DNA of 64,000 nucleotides from Vanessa cardui (lineage: Eukaryota > Arthropoda > Insecta > Lepidoptera > Nymphalidae): contig NC_061153.1 of NCBI RefSeq assembly GCF_905220365.1, positions 1,136,001-1,200,000 on the forward strand. The letters are read 5' to 3'. The first letter of the stretch is position 1. Each line of letters opens with the position of its first letter. The notes under the pieces were generated by a model that worked only from the letters and a program-made list of their open reading frames with translations, was not told where the DNA came from and did not search any database. The translations under genes were made by a program, and so were the position numbers. This document shows positions 1 through 10,116 of this stretch, piece after piece.

Positions 1-2
1 TT

Positions 3-1139
3 AAGGTAAATAATCTTAAGTTTGGCCTTTTTAACCCGGGTTCACTTGGCTCAAACCACGAGGAGTTCGCAGTACTAGTGGAGCGGCATCAAGTAGATGT
101 GATTGCCATAAATGAGACTTGGTTACGGCAGGGTGAGGACGGCAGAGCCCCAAATGTGCCCGGCTACCGACTGCGTCACATCCCACGACCGCCGGAAATA
201 AGATCGCGAGGTGGTGGTGTGGGTTTTTATGTGAAACGAGGTATATCTGCGCGTAATATTAAATATTGTAAATATCATATCTATGCTGATGACATTCAAA
301 TTTACATATCGTTTAAAACAACCGATGCTAGTACGGCTATTCAAAAGTTAAATGACGATCTTAGCCGTATTTCAGAGTGGTCAGATTCTCATAGCCTCAT
401 CTTGAATCCCAGCAAGACCAAATATATAATATTAGGCACAAAAAATCAAATTAATGAAATTGGCTATGCAAATCCAAACATACATATAAAAGGTGAGAGA
501 ATAGAGCGCGTCATAGAAGTGCGAAATTTAGGCTTGCTGGTCGATGAGGAATTACGGTTTGAAAAACATACAATTAATACAGCTCGTAATTGCTTCTACA
601 GATTAAAAGTTTTGTATCAAATAAGGGATATTCTTAGTAAAGAAATGCGTATAAAACTGTGCGACACCTTAGTGCTATCAAAGTTTAATTATGCTGATAC
701 TGTTATAGGGCCTCGACTGCTGGCGCGAACAAAAAATATTATTCAGCGGGTACAAAACGCATGTACCCGATACTGTTTTAACGTACCACCTCCCGCGCAT
801 GTCACGCCATACCTTAATGACGCACGAATGATTAAAATGGAACACCGCAGGCAATTACATCTTGCCACCTTACTCTTCGGTGTTATTCACAATAAAACCC
901 CCATGTATCTATATAAGAAATTGAGCTGGACAAAAGAAAGTAATAAAAGGTACCCTACGAGAGCCTATATGCTAAATGTGCCATCGCATCGTTCAGCGGC
1001 GTTTCGTGGCAGCTTCCGTTATGCAGCGACGAAGTGCTGGAACAACCTGCCGCCTCCGCTTCGGATCCTGAAAACCATTAATTCGTTTCGTGTTAAATAT
1101 AAGCAATATTTATTTAGTTTACAACTTCAAACACAATAG
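3..1139 (+). pseudogene. Fused endonuclease-RT remnant of family A (partial 5')
   Basis: The frame is open from base 3 to the TAG at 1137-1139. The first ~80 codons match the start of the apurinic-type endonuclease seen in the sister copies at 60816 and 52789 (INETWL, then GGGVGFYVKRGIS). It then jumps straight to the RT palm C motif YADD (base ~284) and the thumb/C-terminal region (LGLLVDEELRFEKH, KFNYADTVIGPRLL). About 600 codons present in the family are absent: the rest of the endonuclease, the linker and RT motifs 0 to B. The join keeps the frame, so the product would be a short chimera with no complete active site. The ATG-like start given by a GTG at 78 is not the family start, which lies before the window. 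Confidence 0.85.
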
Positions 1140-2174
1140 CACATTTAAAATATGTACATATATACCAGATTTTATTTATTTATTTATTATTTTTTTGTTC
1201 TTTTTTCTTCCTTTTGTTTTTTTTTTTTTTTTAGTAATAAATAATAAATTATTTATTAATATACGATTGAACATACAAATGTGTACATATGAAACACAAT
1301 TCTTCTCCACTATTATATATTGTTAGATTGTATTATTTACCCAATTAGTATGGCTCCGTCGCGTGTACCATGTTGTTCCAACATTCGTGCATGCTGCTGC
1401 TCCCGAGACGGCTCCCTCATTTATATTTATCGCACAAAGTTTTGTGAAGGTGGTCTAAAAATGAATTTTAGGTTATGACAAGACGTTTTTTTAAAAATTA
1501 TATTTATTTTATAATAGTGTGCATTAACATACCTTATTAATATTTTTTTCATTTTGTTCTCTGCAAACAACGCACGTTTCCTTTATCATGAATTCACGAG
1601 TGCATGTTACATAATATAATAATCGTAAAACACTAAAAAATCGAGCATACACCTCTTGCCGTTACCGGCACGCGTGGCTGTCTGATGGCCGGAGGGTGAA
1701 CACCTGCACTGCTTCACGTGCGCCGATTGTTTTATATATTGTTTATGTTCCTTTGTTTTTTTTTCTCGTATTTTTTTATTTTATTTCTTTTTTTTATGAT
1801 TATTATGACTTTATTAAGAAATATATATTTCTTATATGTATTATACAGATATCAGTTTCTTTTTTTAATTTTAATTCACGTAATTATTATTATGTTAATT
1901 CGATGTCTTTGTCGCTGCCCGTCACAGCGATGAATACGACAAAAAGGTGACCATTGAAAATCAGCATTGGGTTTTTTTTTAGAACCCAAATTTCGCTGAA
2001 TGGTCCGCCTGTTTGGGACACGGCATATTTGCAGGCTTTCCATATGTACATGTCTACGCACATAATTGTTTTTGGATTTATTGTCATAGTTTTAGTTAGT
2101 TCGTAGATTTTTTTTTTGTTTCTCTTGTTCCTTTTTTATTGTAATACCTGTGCCTGTGTTTCAAATAAATACAT

Positions 2175-2203
2175 TCTTCTTCTTCTTCTTCTTCTTCTTC
2201 TTC
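2175..2203 (+). repeat. (TTC)n microsatellite tail of copy A1
   Basis: Perfect TTC repeat directly after the AATAAA of A1. Other copies of the family end in (TTTC)n-type runs (read on the minus strand at 49411 and 39487), so the tail unit varies. The next element, B1, starts immediately after it. Confidence 0.9.
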
Positions 2204-2222
2204 AGATTGCCTCAGTCGTAAC

Positions 2223-3651
2223 ATGATCGTTCCCATTTGTGATCTTATTATTCCTATTCTAACCCACATTTTTAATCATTCCTTCTCATCCGGTATTTTT
2301 CCCTCCTGTTGGAAAGACGCCCAAATTATTCCTCTCCCTAAAAAGTCTAATCCTTACTTAGCCTTTACTGATCTTCGTCCTATTTCAATTCTTCCTTTCC
2401 TGTCCAAAGTACTGGAGCGTCTTGTCCATCAACAATTATCCTTGTTCCTTTCATCAAATAATCTCCTAAATCCATTCCAATCCGGCTTCCGCAAGGGTCA
2501 TAGTACGACCACTGCTCTTGTTAAAATTTCAGATGACATTATACTTGCAATGGATAATCAAAGGCTTAAGGTGTTAACATTGCTTGACTTTAGCAATGCC
2601 TTTAACACAGTGGACATTGATATTCTCTTGGCCATCCTACGTTCTCTTAACATATCTCCATCAGTAATTGATTGGTTTCGTAGTTACTTGTACGGGCGCC
2701 GGCAGCGGTTGCGTGTCCAGGATTCATATTCAAACTGGTCTTACATAACTGCTGGCGTCTCACAAGGTGGCGTGTTGTCTCCCCTCCTGTTTTCTATTTT
2801 TATCAATTTAATAAGTCAACGTATCTCTTCTCTCTACCACTTGTATGGAGACGATCTCCAAATTTACTCCCACACAAAACTAACTGACTTACCAACGGCC
2901 ATAACAAACTTAAACAATGACTTGCAAGGCATTTACAAATGGAGTATCTCCTTTGGTTTAAATATCAACCCATCAAAAAGTCAAGTCATAATAATTGGAA
3001 GTCCCAAAATGGTCTGTCGTATAGATTGGTCACTTGTTCCACCAGTTAGATTTAACAACACGACTATTAATTTTAGCGATAATGTAAAAAACCTTGGCGT
3101 CGTCTTTGACCGGTATCTCTCTTGGTCAGGTAGGCGAGCTTAGTAGGAAATTATTTGCAGCCATGGGCTCTCTTCGCCGGCTGCAGTATTTTCTTCCATT
3201 GCCTACTAAAATTGCATTGGCACAAACTCTCTTATTACCCATTCTTGACTATGCTGATACTTGCTTTCTCGATCTTAAAGAGGAGCAATTAAATAAACTT
3301 AATGACCACATCTCCGAACTTCGTAATAAGCTCAAGTGGCTTCCAATTCGCTTTCGCAGGAATACGCATATCCTTTCCTTACTTTACTGTGTACTTTTTC
3401 ATCCTGACACACCTTTTTACCTTAAAGAGTGCTTTGAGTTCCTTTGTGATACCCACGAACGTTCCCTCCGATCCAATAATACCCTTACCTTAAAAACCCC
3501 CTCTCACTCATCTTCCGTCTATTCCAATTCCTTCACAGTAAAAGCGGTACGCCTTTGGAACTCCCTTCCTATTCGCATTAGAAAAGCGCAATCCCACACT
3601 TGTTTCAAAAAATACCTAAAAGAACATTACTTGTCGCTTAATACGTCATAA
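2223..3651 (+). pseudogene. Reverse transcriptase remnant of B1
   Basis: Two overlapping frames (2223-3143, then 3094-3651) together cover RT fingers to the C-terminal region, so one frameshift lies near 3110-3140. Visible motifs are RPISILPFLSKVLERLVHQQL, GFRKGHSTTTALVK, LLDFSNAFNTVD (catalytic Asp), GVSQGGVLSPLLFS and LYGDDLQIY. The palm motif is YGDD where the sister copies have YADD. Near 3300 about 20 codons between EEQLNKL and the conserved DHISE stretch have been lost compared with B5 at 24243-25574. The frame ends with the family's LWNSLP motif. It cannot encode an active enzyme. Confidence 0.88.
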
Positions 3652-3866
3652 CTTATTTTACACTTTTGTTAATATGTATGTATATGTATGTATGTGTATG
3701 TATATGCATGTGTATGTATGTATATATTTCATTTATATCTATTATTATATATTTATATATTTTTTCCATATTTATTTTAGTCAATTAATTTATAACTCTT
3801 GTACGCCTCCAAACCGCTTCCAATTTTTTTTAATTCAATCCTATGCCCAAAGGTTGTCTGGAAGAA

Positions 3867-3883
3867 ATTGCTACCGTAGCGAT
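3867..3883 (+). promoter_or_regulatory. 3' UTR hairpin of family B (copy B1)
   Basis: Six-pair stem ATTGCT/AGCGAT (one G-T wobble) around a 5-base loop. It is one of seven copies of the same hairpin in the window; see the finding on covariation. Role in RT recognition is inference. Confidence 0.6.
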
Positions 3884-3977
3884 AAGACCGCCTTCGCACA
3901 TCTACTCAACATGTTACCCATTTACCTTGTTTTTATTATTGGTGTACAATAAAGAGTATTTATTATTATTATTATTA

Positions 3978-4144
3978 ATTTTAAGTAATTAGATAGAAAG
4001 TAAGCATATTAAGACTAAGGCATTAAGTTAAATACAATCATATTGCGATTTAATTAAAAATTTATTTTTAGAAATAGAGATTTTTGTAATAAGGATTATA
4101 GTTCCCAATCAACGTCCGAGGGTACTATTCAAAGCGAAATAATC
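3978..4144. other. AT-rich spacer
   Basis: About 170 bases of AT-rich DNA between the B1 tail and the gag remnant. It may be the 5' leader of that LTR element, but no LTR or primer-binding site is recognisable. Confidence 0.4.
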
Positions 4145-5058
4145 ATGGAAAATTTCGACTTTAAAACAGCGGTGTCACTCCTACCAGTGATGACGGGGGA
4201 GGAATCGATCACCAAAACTTGATGGACTCGATAGAGTTATATTGCTCTTCGCTTAAAGAAGAAGGTAAGTCTATGTTAATTAAATTTGTTTTAAAAACTC
4301 GTTTGAATGAAAGCGCTAAATTACGCTTATCTGACACATATGAGTCATGCGAGGCGCTTATAAAAGATATGAGAAATCATCTTTTAGTTAAAAAATCTAG
4401 CACTTCCATTCACAATGAATTAATGCAAATAAGTTAAAATAGCAGTTCTATTGATAATTATGGTAGTAAAATCGAAAAATTTTTCGTGGATTTGACAATA
4501 TCTCAAGCCGATGGTGACAAAAATGCGCATAACATTTTACATCCCATAAACGAAAAAAATGCTATTAAAAACTTCACAAACGGCTTGCGAAATCGTCAAC
4601 TCAGTACTATTTTGTCGGCACGTAATTATAGCACATTAAAAGACATGATTAGAGCAGCAAAAGATGAGGAGTCGTCCTGTATGCCACCGAATGAATACAC
4701 CGAACCATCGATTTATTTCGGGAATCGAGGTGGTCCAAGTACGCGAAAAAACTTACGCGGTACGTATACATACAATAATGTATCGCATCAAACATTATAC
4801 CCTTTGCCTTCTCAAACAAGAAACCTGAACGGGAGGAAGCCGATACATAAGCAGTTTTCGCGTGAAAAGCAACAACACCGTAGGAATCACTTCCATAGAG
4901 GTGAGTACTCATACCCAAATCGCGGATCTTGTCGTGGTCACAATAAGCAGCGAATTAATTTTATGACTCCAACAGAAAACATCCAAACTTCTCAAAATAG
5001 TCAAAATAACTCTAATTACCATAACAATAAAAATAACTTTGAATTTTTTCGAGGCTAA
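4145..5058 (+). pseudogene. LTR-retrotransposon gag remnant (gypsy/errantivirus-like)
   Basis: An ATG at 4145 opens a frame that breaks after about 25 codons. A 1-base shift near 4220 restores the gag-like frame, and an in-frame TAA at 4435-4437 splits it again. The C-terminal part (to the stop at 5058) is rich in Asn, Arg, Gln and His, as in gag nucleocapsids that lack zinc knuckles. I recognise the capsid-like pattern (a stretch on loss of solubility to RDGLRN-type motifs, here NFTNGLRNRQLSTILSARNY) from insect gypsy/errantivirus-type gag proteins. No protease, pol or LTR follows; J1 begins at 5100. Family assignment is from memory of the motif and is moderate. Confidence 0.65.
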
Positions 5059-5099
5059 TAGTATATTAGGTAGCGAATATAGTAATGCCGTTGAATTAG

Positions 5100-6590
5100 A
5101 AAAATCAAAAATCAAAATATACTTTATTCAAGTGGGCTTTTTCAAGCACTTTTGAATCGTCATATAATAATTAAGTGAAGCTACCACCGGTTCGGAAAGT
5201 AGATTTTACCGAGAAGAACCGGCAAGAAACTCAGTAGTTACTCTTTTTCAACATTTTAAAAAAAAGTACAGTCATGTTAGTCAATACAATTATTTAAATT
5301 AATATATCCTGCCTGGAAGTCAACAGGTATTAATTCCACGCTTTTTTATCATCTACAAAATCTTGTATCGAATAATACGCCTTTTTTACCAATGTATTTT
5401 TTATAAACGATTTGAATTCACGAGACGGCAAAGTGAAAAATATCTGCGGAATTTTATTATAGAAATGGATACCTTGCCCCAAGAAAGATTTATTGACTTT
5501 GCGGAGTCGGAAACTTGGCGTTATAAGCTTATCCTTACTTCTAGTGCATATACAATGTTTATCACTGACTCTATCAAAGTGATCAATGTTACTGTGAATA
5601 TACATGATATTGTTGTAAATATATTGCGACGCAACAGTGAGTATTCCTACTCTGTTAAAAACATCCCGAAGAGAGTCTCTAGCTCCAAGATTATAAATAA
5701 ACCGGATTGCTCTCTTTTGTAAAATAAAGACAGATTCAATGTCTGCAGCGTTACCCCAAAGTAATACGCCATATGACATAATACTGTGAAAATAACCAAA
5801 ATAAACTAAACGAGCGGTATCAATATCAGTTAGTTGTTTAACTTTTCTAACCGCGTATGCTGCGGAGCTGAGTCTGGAATCCAATTCTATTCCCAAGAAC
5901 ACCGTAGTATCGGCTACATCAAGCGGGCCACCGCTTAAAGATATATTATAATTTTGCTTTCTAACATTGGGTAGGGTAAAAACTACACATTTTGTTTTTT
6001 GAGTATTCAAAACCAAATTATTTACTTTAAACCAATCTTGTATCTGTGATAAGGCACCGTTCACGTCGTCATAGTCAGTTTTTTTCCTGTCAACCTTAAA
6101 AATCAGTGAAGTATCGTCAGCAAACAATACTATATCACAAATACCTTTAACAAAGAAAGGAAGGTCATTTATTTCTTTCTTTCTTTCTTTCTTTCTATTT
6201 ACATATACTAGAAATAGAAAGGGATCCAAAATTGAACCTTGTGGAACACCCATTTTTAACGTAGATCCAGTAGACTTTACTCCATTCATGAAAACTTGCT
6301 GGATTCTTTGACTTAAGTATGAAGCAATGAGATCAAGAGCCCTACCTTTAACGCCGTAATTAATTAATATATAATTTGAGCTAATAAAGAAGCGTCTCGT
6401 GTTCTACACAATCAAATGCTTTAGATAAATCACAGAATACTCCAATAGCATTCTGTGATTTCATTTGAGTGCATCGTAAATATGCTTAAGAAGCGCAATT
6501 CCCGCATCAGTTGTTGATCGACCTCTTGTAAAACCAAATTAATGCTCTGTGAAACAAAATACATGGATTTTAGAACACTCCGTAAATAAT
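5100..6590 (-). mobile_element. Jockey-like non-LTR element, copy J1
   Basis: Read on the minus strand the copy starts inside RT near 6560 and ends at a TTTGATTTTGATTTTT-type tail at 5100. The 3' UTR (5100-5329) includes a block ('cttgccggttcttctcgg' on the minus strand) that I recall from lepidopteran Jockey-like 3' ends. Two related copies (J2, J3) lie at 19603-22630. It is 5'-truncated and its upstream boundary with the RTE element at about 6590 is not sharp. Confidence 0.8.
5330..6289 (-). pseudogene. Reverse transcriptase remnant of J1
   Basis: The 319-residue frame covers RT from GVPQGSIL through FADDTSLIF to the C-terminus. Upstream coding (to about 6560, GFTRGRSTTDAG-like) is present in other frames with extra bases, so it is broken. 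Two features stand out against J2. First, a TTTC microsatellite inside the palm region (about 6172-6196) adds an in-frame RKKERKKE stretch before the DLPFF motif. Second, about 15 codons are lost after GIELDSRL. The catalytic FADD is intact, but the truncation and the insertion make activity unlikely. Confidence 0.85.
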
Positions 6591-6916
6591 TCTATTTCAT
6601 GATCTTTGCCACCTATGCCCTGTATATTTTGATGTATAATATTTAAGTAAGAGGGTGCAGATGTTGTCGTTTTATTTAGTTTAAACTATTAATTTGAGTG
6701 TTTTTAATTTTGTCGGTGTTAATATAAATTAAATTTTTATTTTTATTATCACCTCGAAATTAATAAAATAATCTCTTGAGTTTGTTAACAGATAGTCGAT
6801 CTCGTTTTTAGTTGTATTATTAGGTGACATCCATGTCCATCTTTGGCTAAGTTTTTTCTTGTATAAAGTGTTCAGTATGACCATTTCCTTTTTTAAGGAG
6901 AATTCAGTTAGTCTTT

Positions 6917-7966
6917 TAAATAAAACTATTTATAACGGATGAATCGCGTATATTAATTATTTTTAAACATCTCGACGTTTCGAGCACTTTGCAGTGTTCG
7001 TGGTCACGGGCAGATTAAGATGACATTTGTCTATTTGAAGAACAAAGGAAATATTATTAACAACTGCCGCCAACGATTTCTCAATTGATATCTTGAGTAA
7101 CGTTCCGGTTGCACGCAGAAGGCACTAACTGTATCTTTAGGTCTTGCAGTCTGTTGGATTTGGGATTTTAAATTTTTAATAAGTGGATCCCAGGTGTTAG
7201 AAAGTCTCCAACCATCTTCTCTATTGAAGTTCGGATGTTTTTGAATTTCAATAGCCTCGCGTATCATTCTAGGAATGAATCTGTGTTCTCTAGCGAGGAT
7301 CTGTGGTTTATCAAATCGGATAAAATGGTTAGGTTTATCCAGAGCATGTTCACAGACTGCAGACTTAGAAGAACGCCTATTTTTGACATCTCCTATATGT
7401 TCCTTGACCCTGGTACCGATACTTCTCTTTGTTTGGCCTGTGTAAGATAAACCACACTCACATTCGAGTTTATATACTCCTGCAGTTTGTAAAGGAATAT
7501 TACTCCTGATAGGTCTCAAGAACTGGCTCACTTTCTTATGAGGCTTGTAAACGGTTTTAATTGAAGCTCGCTTCAAGATGTTGCCAATCCTGTCTGTAAC
7601 TCCCTTCACATATGGTAGAAATGCAGGTTGTCGCTCAACTGTGGGTGGCTTGATACGGCTTCTGCGATGCTGGCGAGGCACGGGCAGCTTGTTCTGGTGG
7701 AGTGCAAGCTTGACCTGACGTAGCTCGTCCTCTAGGTGTTCAGCATCGCAGAGATGGTGGGCTCTCTGAAACAAAGATTTGCCAACGGTAGCTAACTGGC
7801 TAGGGTGGTGGTGCGAGTCACCATTGAGGTATTTGTTGGTGTGTGTGGGTTTCCTATAAACTGTGTGACTTAATGTATTGTCAGGATTCTTGATAATAAG
7901 GATGTCAAGGAAAGCTAAAGAATTATTTGCCTCTAATTCCATAGTAAATTGAGTTTTCATTTCAAT
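6917..7966 (-). mobile_element. Penelope-like element, 5'-truncated, with 14-bp target duplication
   Basis: The 1050-bp insert is bounded by TTCAGTTAGTCTTT at 6903-6916 and 7967-7980. On the minus strand it encodes the end of a Penelope-type RT (ELEANNSLAFLDIL, VYRKPTHTNKYLN, HHHPSQL) followed by a GIY-YIG endonuclease. The 3' end carries the CGAAACGTC motif at about 6968-6986 that recurs in Penelope-like elements and overlaps their hammerhead ribozymes. The RT core is lost through 5' truncation. Penelope-like elements are a separate retroelement class, so this is the only one of its kind in the window. Confidence 0.88.
6961..6995 (-). other. Hammerhead-like remnant at the Penelope 3' end
   Basis: On the minus strand the sequence reads ...CTGCAAAGTGCTCGAAACGTCGAG.... 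The CGAAAC..GTC part matches the 3' half of the hammerhead core that Penelope-like elements carry in their terminal repeats. The expected CTGATGA half is only partly matched (CTGCAAAG). It is likely degenerate and not self-cleaving. Confidence 0.4.
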
Positions 7967-8224
7967 TTCAGTTAGTCTTTCTCCTCGTTCATTGCCGGTA
8001 CCTAGGCCTAGGCCATAGGGTCCGATTATAGGTTCTATAGGTACTTTAGGGATACCTATTTTGGCGTTAAAGTTGCCTATAATGATTATGTTCTGTCCTG
8101 AATTTTCCATTGCTTTTCTTACATCAGAGTAGAAAAGTTCTAGGTTTTCTTCAGATGAATTTTCAGTAAGGGCGTATACTTGTATTATTGATAGTTCTGT
8201 TTTATGAATGCTAATATTGAGCAA
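7031..8224 (-). pseudogene. Accidental in-frame fusion: RTE endonuclease plus Penelope RT tail and GIY-YIG
   Basis: One open frame of 397 codons crosses the insertion junction. Residues 1 to about 82 are RTE endonuclease (SIIQVYALTE, IIIIGNFNAKIG, NERGERLTE; the usual GDFN is GNFN here). From residue 83 on it is Penelope-like: RT thumb motifs at about 90-150 and the GIY-YIG domain at about 249-340 (VYKLECECGLSYTGQT, with GVY and SYTG as the two signature strands, then R and EH downstream). The Penelope part looks undamaged at protein level. The fusion arises because the insertion happened to preserve frame. A promoter is not evident, and I see no reason to think the chimera was selected. Confidence 0.85.
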
Positions 8225-8572
8225 AGCTACTCTATCCGAAAGTCCAGTGAATTTCTGTATATTTATTTTATATGCTTTTTTTACTAAAAATCCAACTCCT
8301 CTATGCCCTTTTGTCTGACCAAAATAATAAAAGATACACCAGTCTCTCTCTTAAATTCCATATCCTTCCTTTCTTATTTCTGATATACCTATTACGTCCC
8401 ATTTTACTTTTTTAAGAGCAGACTCTATTTCAATAATATGCGACTCATCTTTGAGATATCTCACGTTGTATGAGCAAATATAAATATCTTGACAGCGTTT
8501 TTCATACGGGTTGATTTTTAATTGCTTAGTTATTTCTGGAGGGTTGCGGTCATTTTCTCCCACGGTGACCAA
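8225..8572 (-). pseudogene. Endonuclease N-terminal part of the RTE-like element
   Basis: The frame 8572-8351 holds the first endonuclease strands (IYICSYNVRYLKDE, then WDVIGISEIR, with the conserved Asn and catalytic Glu). A frameshift near 8345 moves it to the frame carrying GVGFLVKK and SDRVALLNI, which leads into the longer frame ending at 8224. The domain order matches the RTE copy at 48880-49410. Role: nicks target DNA to start reverse transcription. Confidence 0.75.
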
Positions 8573-8794
8573 CCGGCTTAGGAGAATCAGAGGGGACTTT
8601 TTTTAATGCTATTCCTTCTTGTTGTTGTTGTTGCGATTTACAAAGCTTCTTATGTCATGTTTATTTTTCTTTGGAGGGTGTTTGGTAGTTTTGTTTAAAA
8701 TTTCTTCTTCGTTTTTAGACCCAACAGCTATGTACTCAGGTGATTGTGATTGGTTTCTCTTGTTATTCGAGTTGGAGCGGTCTTTATTCTTTTT

Positions 8795-9350
8795 CTATTT
8801 CGGATAAATGATTCTATCGAAGCGCAGTATAGCATTGATTCCTTTTTCTCTCTTTATGTTGACTATTTCTTGCAGTTTAAAAAAGGATACTTTTTTGTAC
8901 CATTTTTGGTGGAAAGTCTTCCTTGATATTATACCACAGTTGAGCTCTTCTAGATATTTTTTACTCTTCAGAACTTGAATTTTTTTCCCGAGCGTGCTAT
9001 ACGTAACTATGACTGGCCGGGGGCTATTTCCTTTCTTTCCTATGCGTGTTACGCTTTCGATTTCCCATTTTTTACAAGAAGTTGTTAAAAGGTTGTTTGT
9101 AACATCTAAAATAGAGTCTTCCAACTCTTGATATGATTTTTCTTTTTCTTCGAGACCAAAAAATATTAAATTTTTCTTCCTTAGTTCCTTTTTTGTTGTC
9201 TATTATATCTATATACTTCTCTTGTTCTCCAACTTTTTTTTCTAGGTTCTCAAATCTTTTATCTAATTTTTGGAACTGTAAATTGATGTTTTCATTTATA
9301 AATGTTGTGATAGTTTCCTGCATATTCTTCATGTCAGTTTTTTGCTGTTC
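8795..9350 (-). pseudogene. ORF1 protein remnant of the RTE-like element
   Basis: Two overlapping minus frames (9416-9072 and 9124-8795) together give a Lys/Glu-rich coiled-coil start (KNMQETITTFINENINLQFQ, LDKRFENLEKKV) and then a compact domain with SVTRIGKK..SPRPVIVTY. This is the layout of ORF1 proteins of insect RTE/CR1 elements: coiled coil followed by an RRM-like or FP-like nucleic-acid-binding domain. A frameshift near 9100 breaks it. The paralogue at 48106-48904 has the same order. The start is uncertain because the element meets the R1 fragment at about 9385. Confidence 0.7.
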
Positions 9351-9440
9351 TAAGTAGTAGTATTCTATTCTAACGGGCCTCCGGTGCAAAACCACTGACC
9401 TCGAGGCCGAGATCAACTCGAGCGTCTACTGGCGGGTCAA

Positions 9441-9953
9441 GTGCAGCAGTGGAGGGAAGAGACAAGACGCCGCCTCTTAGGTAAGTGGGAGGATCGGCTG
9501 CGAGTTCCGGACGCTAGTGCGGAGCTCGTAGCGGCGATTCGGCCCGTTTTGAGAGAGTGGGTCGAGCGCAAGCACGGCCCACTGACGTACCACCTGACGC
9601 AGCTCATAACCGGTCACGGCTGCTGCGCCAAACACCTGTGCGAAGTGGTCGAGAGAGAGCCGTCCGTGGTATGTCATCATTGCGACGATGGAGCCGTGGA
9701 CACGGCCGAGCACACGCGCGCAGAGTGCCCAGCCTGGGCGGAGCCTCGCGCAGCCTTGTCCACGGTTATTGGATCGGAACTTTCGCTTCCAGCCCTGATA
9801 AGGAAGATGGTCGCGAGTGAAGAGGCGTGGGCGGCATTACGGGTCTTCAGCGAAGCCGTAATGTCCGCGAAGGAGGAGGCGGAGCGACAGCGGGAGGACG
9901 ATCCCTCCCGCTGCGCCGACGGAGACCCGGTCGGCGGCGCCGCGACCATCTAG
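9441..9953 (+). pseudogene. R1-clade RT C-terminal domain fragment
   Basis: The 170-residue frame contains LTYHLTQLITGHGCCAKHL and the zinc knuckle CHHCDDGAVDTAEHTRAECP (C-x2-C-x8-H-x4-C), both diagnostic of the C-terminus of R1-clade ORF2 proteins. It ends in the usual Glu/Arg-rich tail. Homology begins slightly upstream (about 9395, DLEAEI..SVYWR) in another frame, so one frameshift separates them. The RT core and endonuclease are absent. Minus-strand and frame +2/+3 ORFs over this GC-rich block are shadows. Confidence 0.85.
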
Positions 9954-9977
9954 GCTGGTTGCCTTGATCGTGACACA

Positions 9978-10116
9978 GCGGCGGCGGACCTTTACATCCG
10001 CTGCCGCATAACCCGGACGTGACATAGCGCTATCGGCAGCGGACGTGTACATCCGCTGCCGCATAGCCCTTAATTGACGCAGCGTAGTCGGCAGCGGACC
10101 TTTACATCTGCTGCCG
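9978..10116 (+). repeat. Three 55-bp tandem hairpin repeats in the R1 3' UTR
   Basis: Stems start at 9979, 10034 and 10089, exactly 55 bases apart. The central unit has a perfect 10-pair stem CGGCAGCGGA/TCCGCTGCCG around an 8-base loop. The first and third units carry one wobble each. The loop CCTTTACA/CGTGTACA is also conserved. Confidence 0.85.

Larger units (their letters stand above)
1..2205 (+). mobile_element. CR1-group non-LTR element, family A copy A1, internally deleted
   Basis: The copy enters from the left window edge and keeps the start of the endonuclease, the end of the reverse transcriptase and a complete 3' UTR of about 1 kb. The 3' UTR (1140-2174) shares blocks with two other copies here (49411-50300 and 39487-39853), notably a segment near 1950-2015 that in each copy pairs a 'ccattgaaaatcagc' block with a 'gctgaatgg' block. 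It ends in an AATAAA followed by a (TTC)n run at 2175-2203. CR1-type elements usually end in short microsatellites rather than poly(A), which fits. The middle of the element, from mid-endonuclease to mid-RT, is missing. Confidence 0.85.
2206..3977 (+). mobile_element. CR1-group element family B, copy B1, 5'-truncated
   Basis: A 5'-truncated copy that begins inside the RT coding region and abuts the (TTC)n tail of A1. It keeps the rest of RT, a 3' UTR with a short hairpin at 3867-3883, an AATAAA at 3948-3953 and a (TTA)n tail. The 3' UTR block around TCTGGAAGA...GATAAG..CCGCC recurs in six other places in this window and defines family B. Simple TTA tails and 5' truncation are typical of target-primed integration by CR1-group elements. 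Confidence 0.88.
6590..9385 (-). mobile_element. RTE-like non-LTR element, ORF1 plus endonuclease, interrupted
   Basis: On the minus strand the element runs from about 9385 to 7981, is split by a Penelope-like insertion, and resumes at 6902 down to about 6590. It carries ORF1 and most of the endonuclease but no RT; the missing part may have been lost when J1 arrived. After the split the endonuclease continues (SLKKEMVILN, then QRWTWMSPN..KNEIDYLLTN, a hallmark of RTE/Proto2-type endonucleases; positions about 6890-6780). The related, better preserved RTE element is at 47289-57347. Confidence 0.8.

Noticed and set aside
1090..1950. Small Phe/Tyr-rich ORFs at 1090-1326, 1696-1950 and similar ones at 8619, 42299, 42321
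   Set aside because: They are translations of T-rich low-complexity 3' UTR or spacer DNA, with no domain, no conserved copy and no gene-like context.
2223..3143. YGDD palm motif in B1 as a sign of an unusual polymerase
   Set aside because: A single Ala-to-Gly change in a frameshifted pseudogene whose sister copies all have YADD.
4145..5058. Host gene encoding an Asn/Arg-rich RNA-binding protein
   Set aside because: The upstream part has a gag capsid pattern, with a frameshift and a stop; no intron structure or host homology was recognised.
7031..8224. New two-nuclease enzyme (AP endonuclease plus GIY-YIG)
   Set aside because: The 14-bp duplication and the resumption of the RTE on the far side show a chance fusion through insertion.
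9978..10116. Possible CRISPR array from regular 55-bp hairpin repeats
   Set aside because: The whole unit repeats with no unique spacers, inside a eukaryotic LINE 3' UTR.
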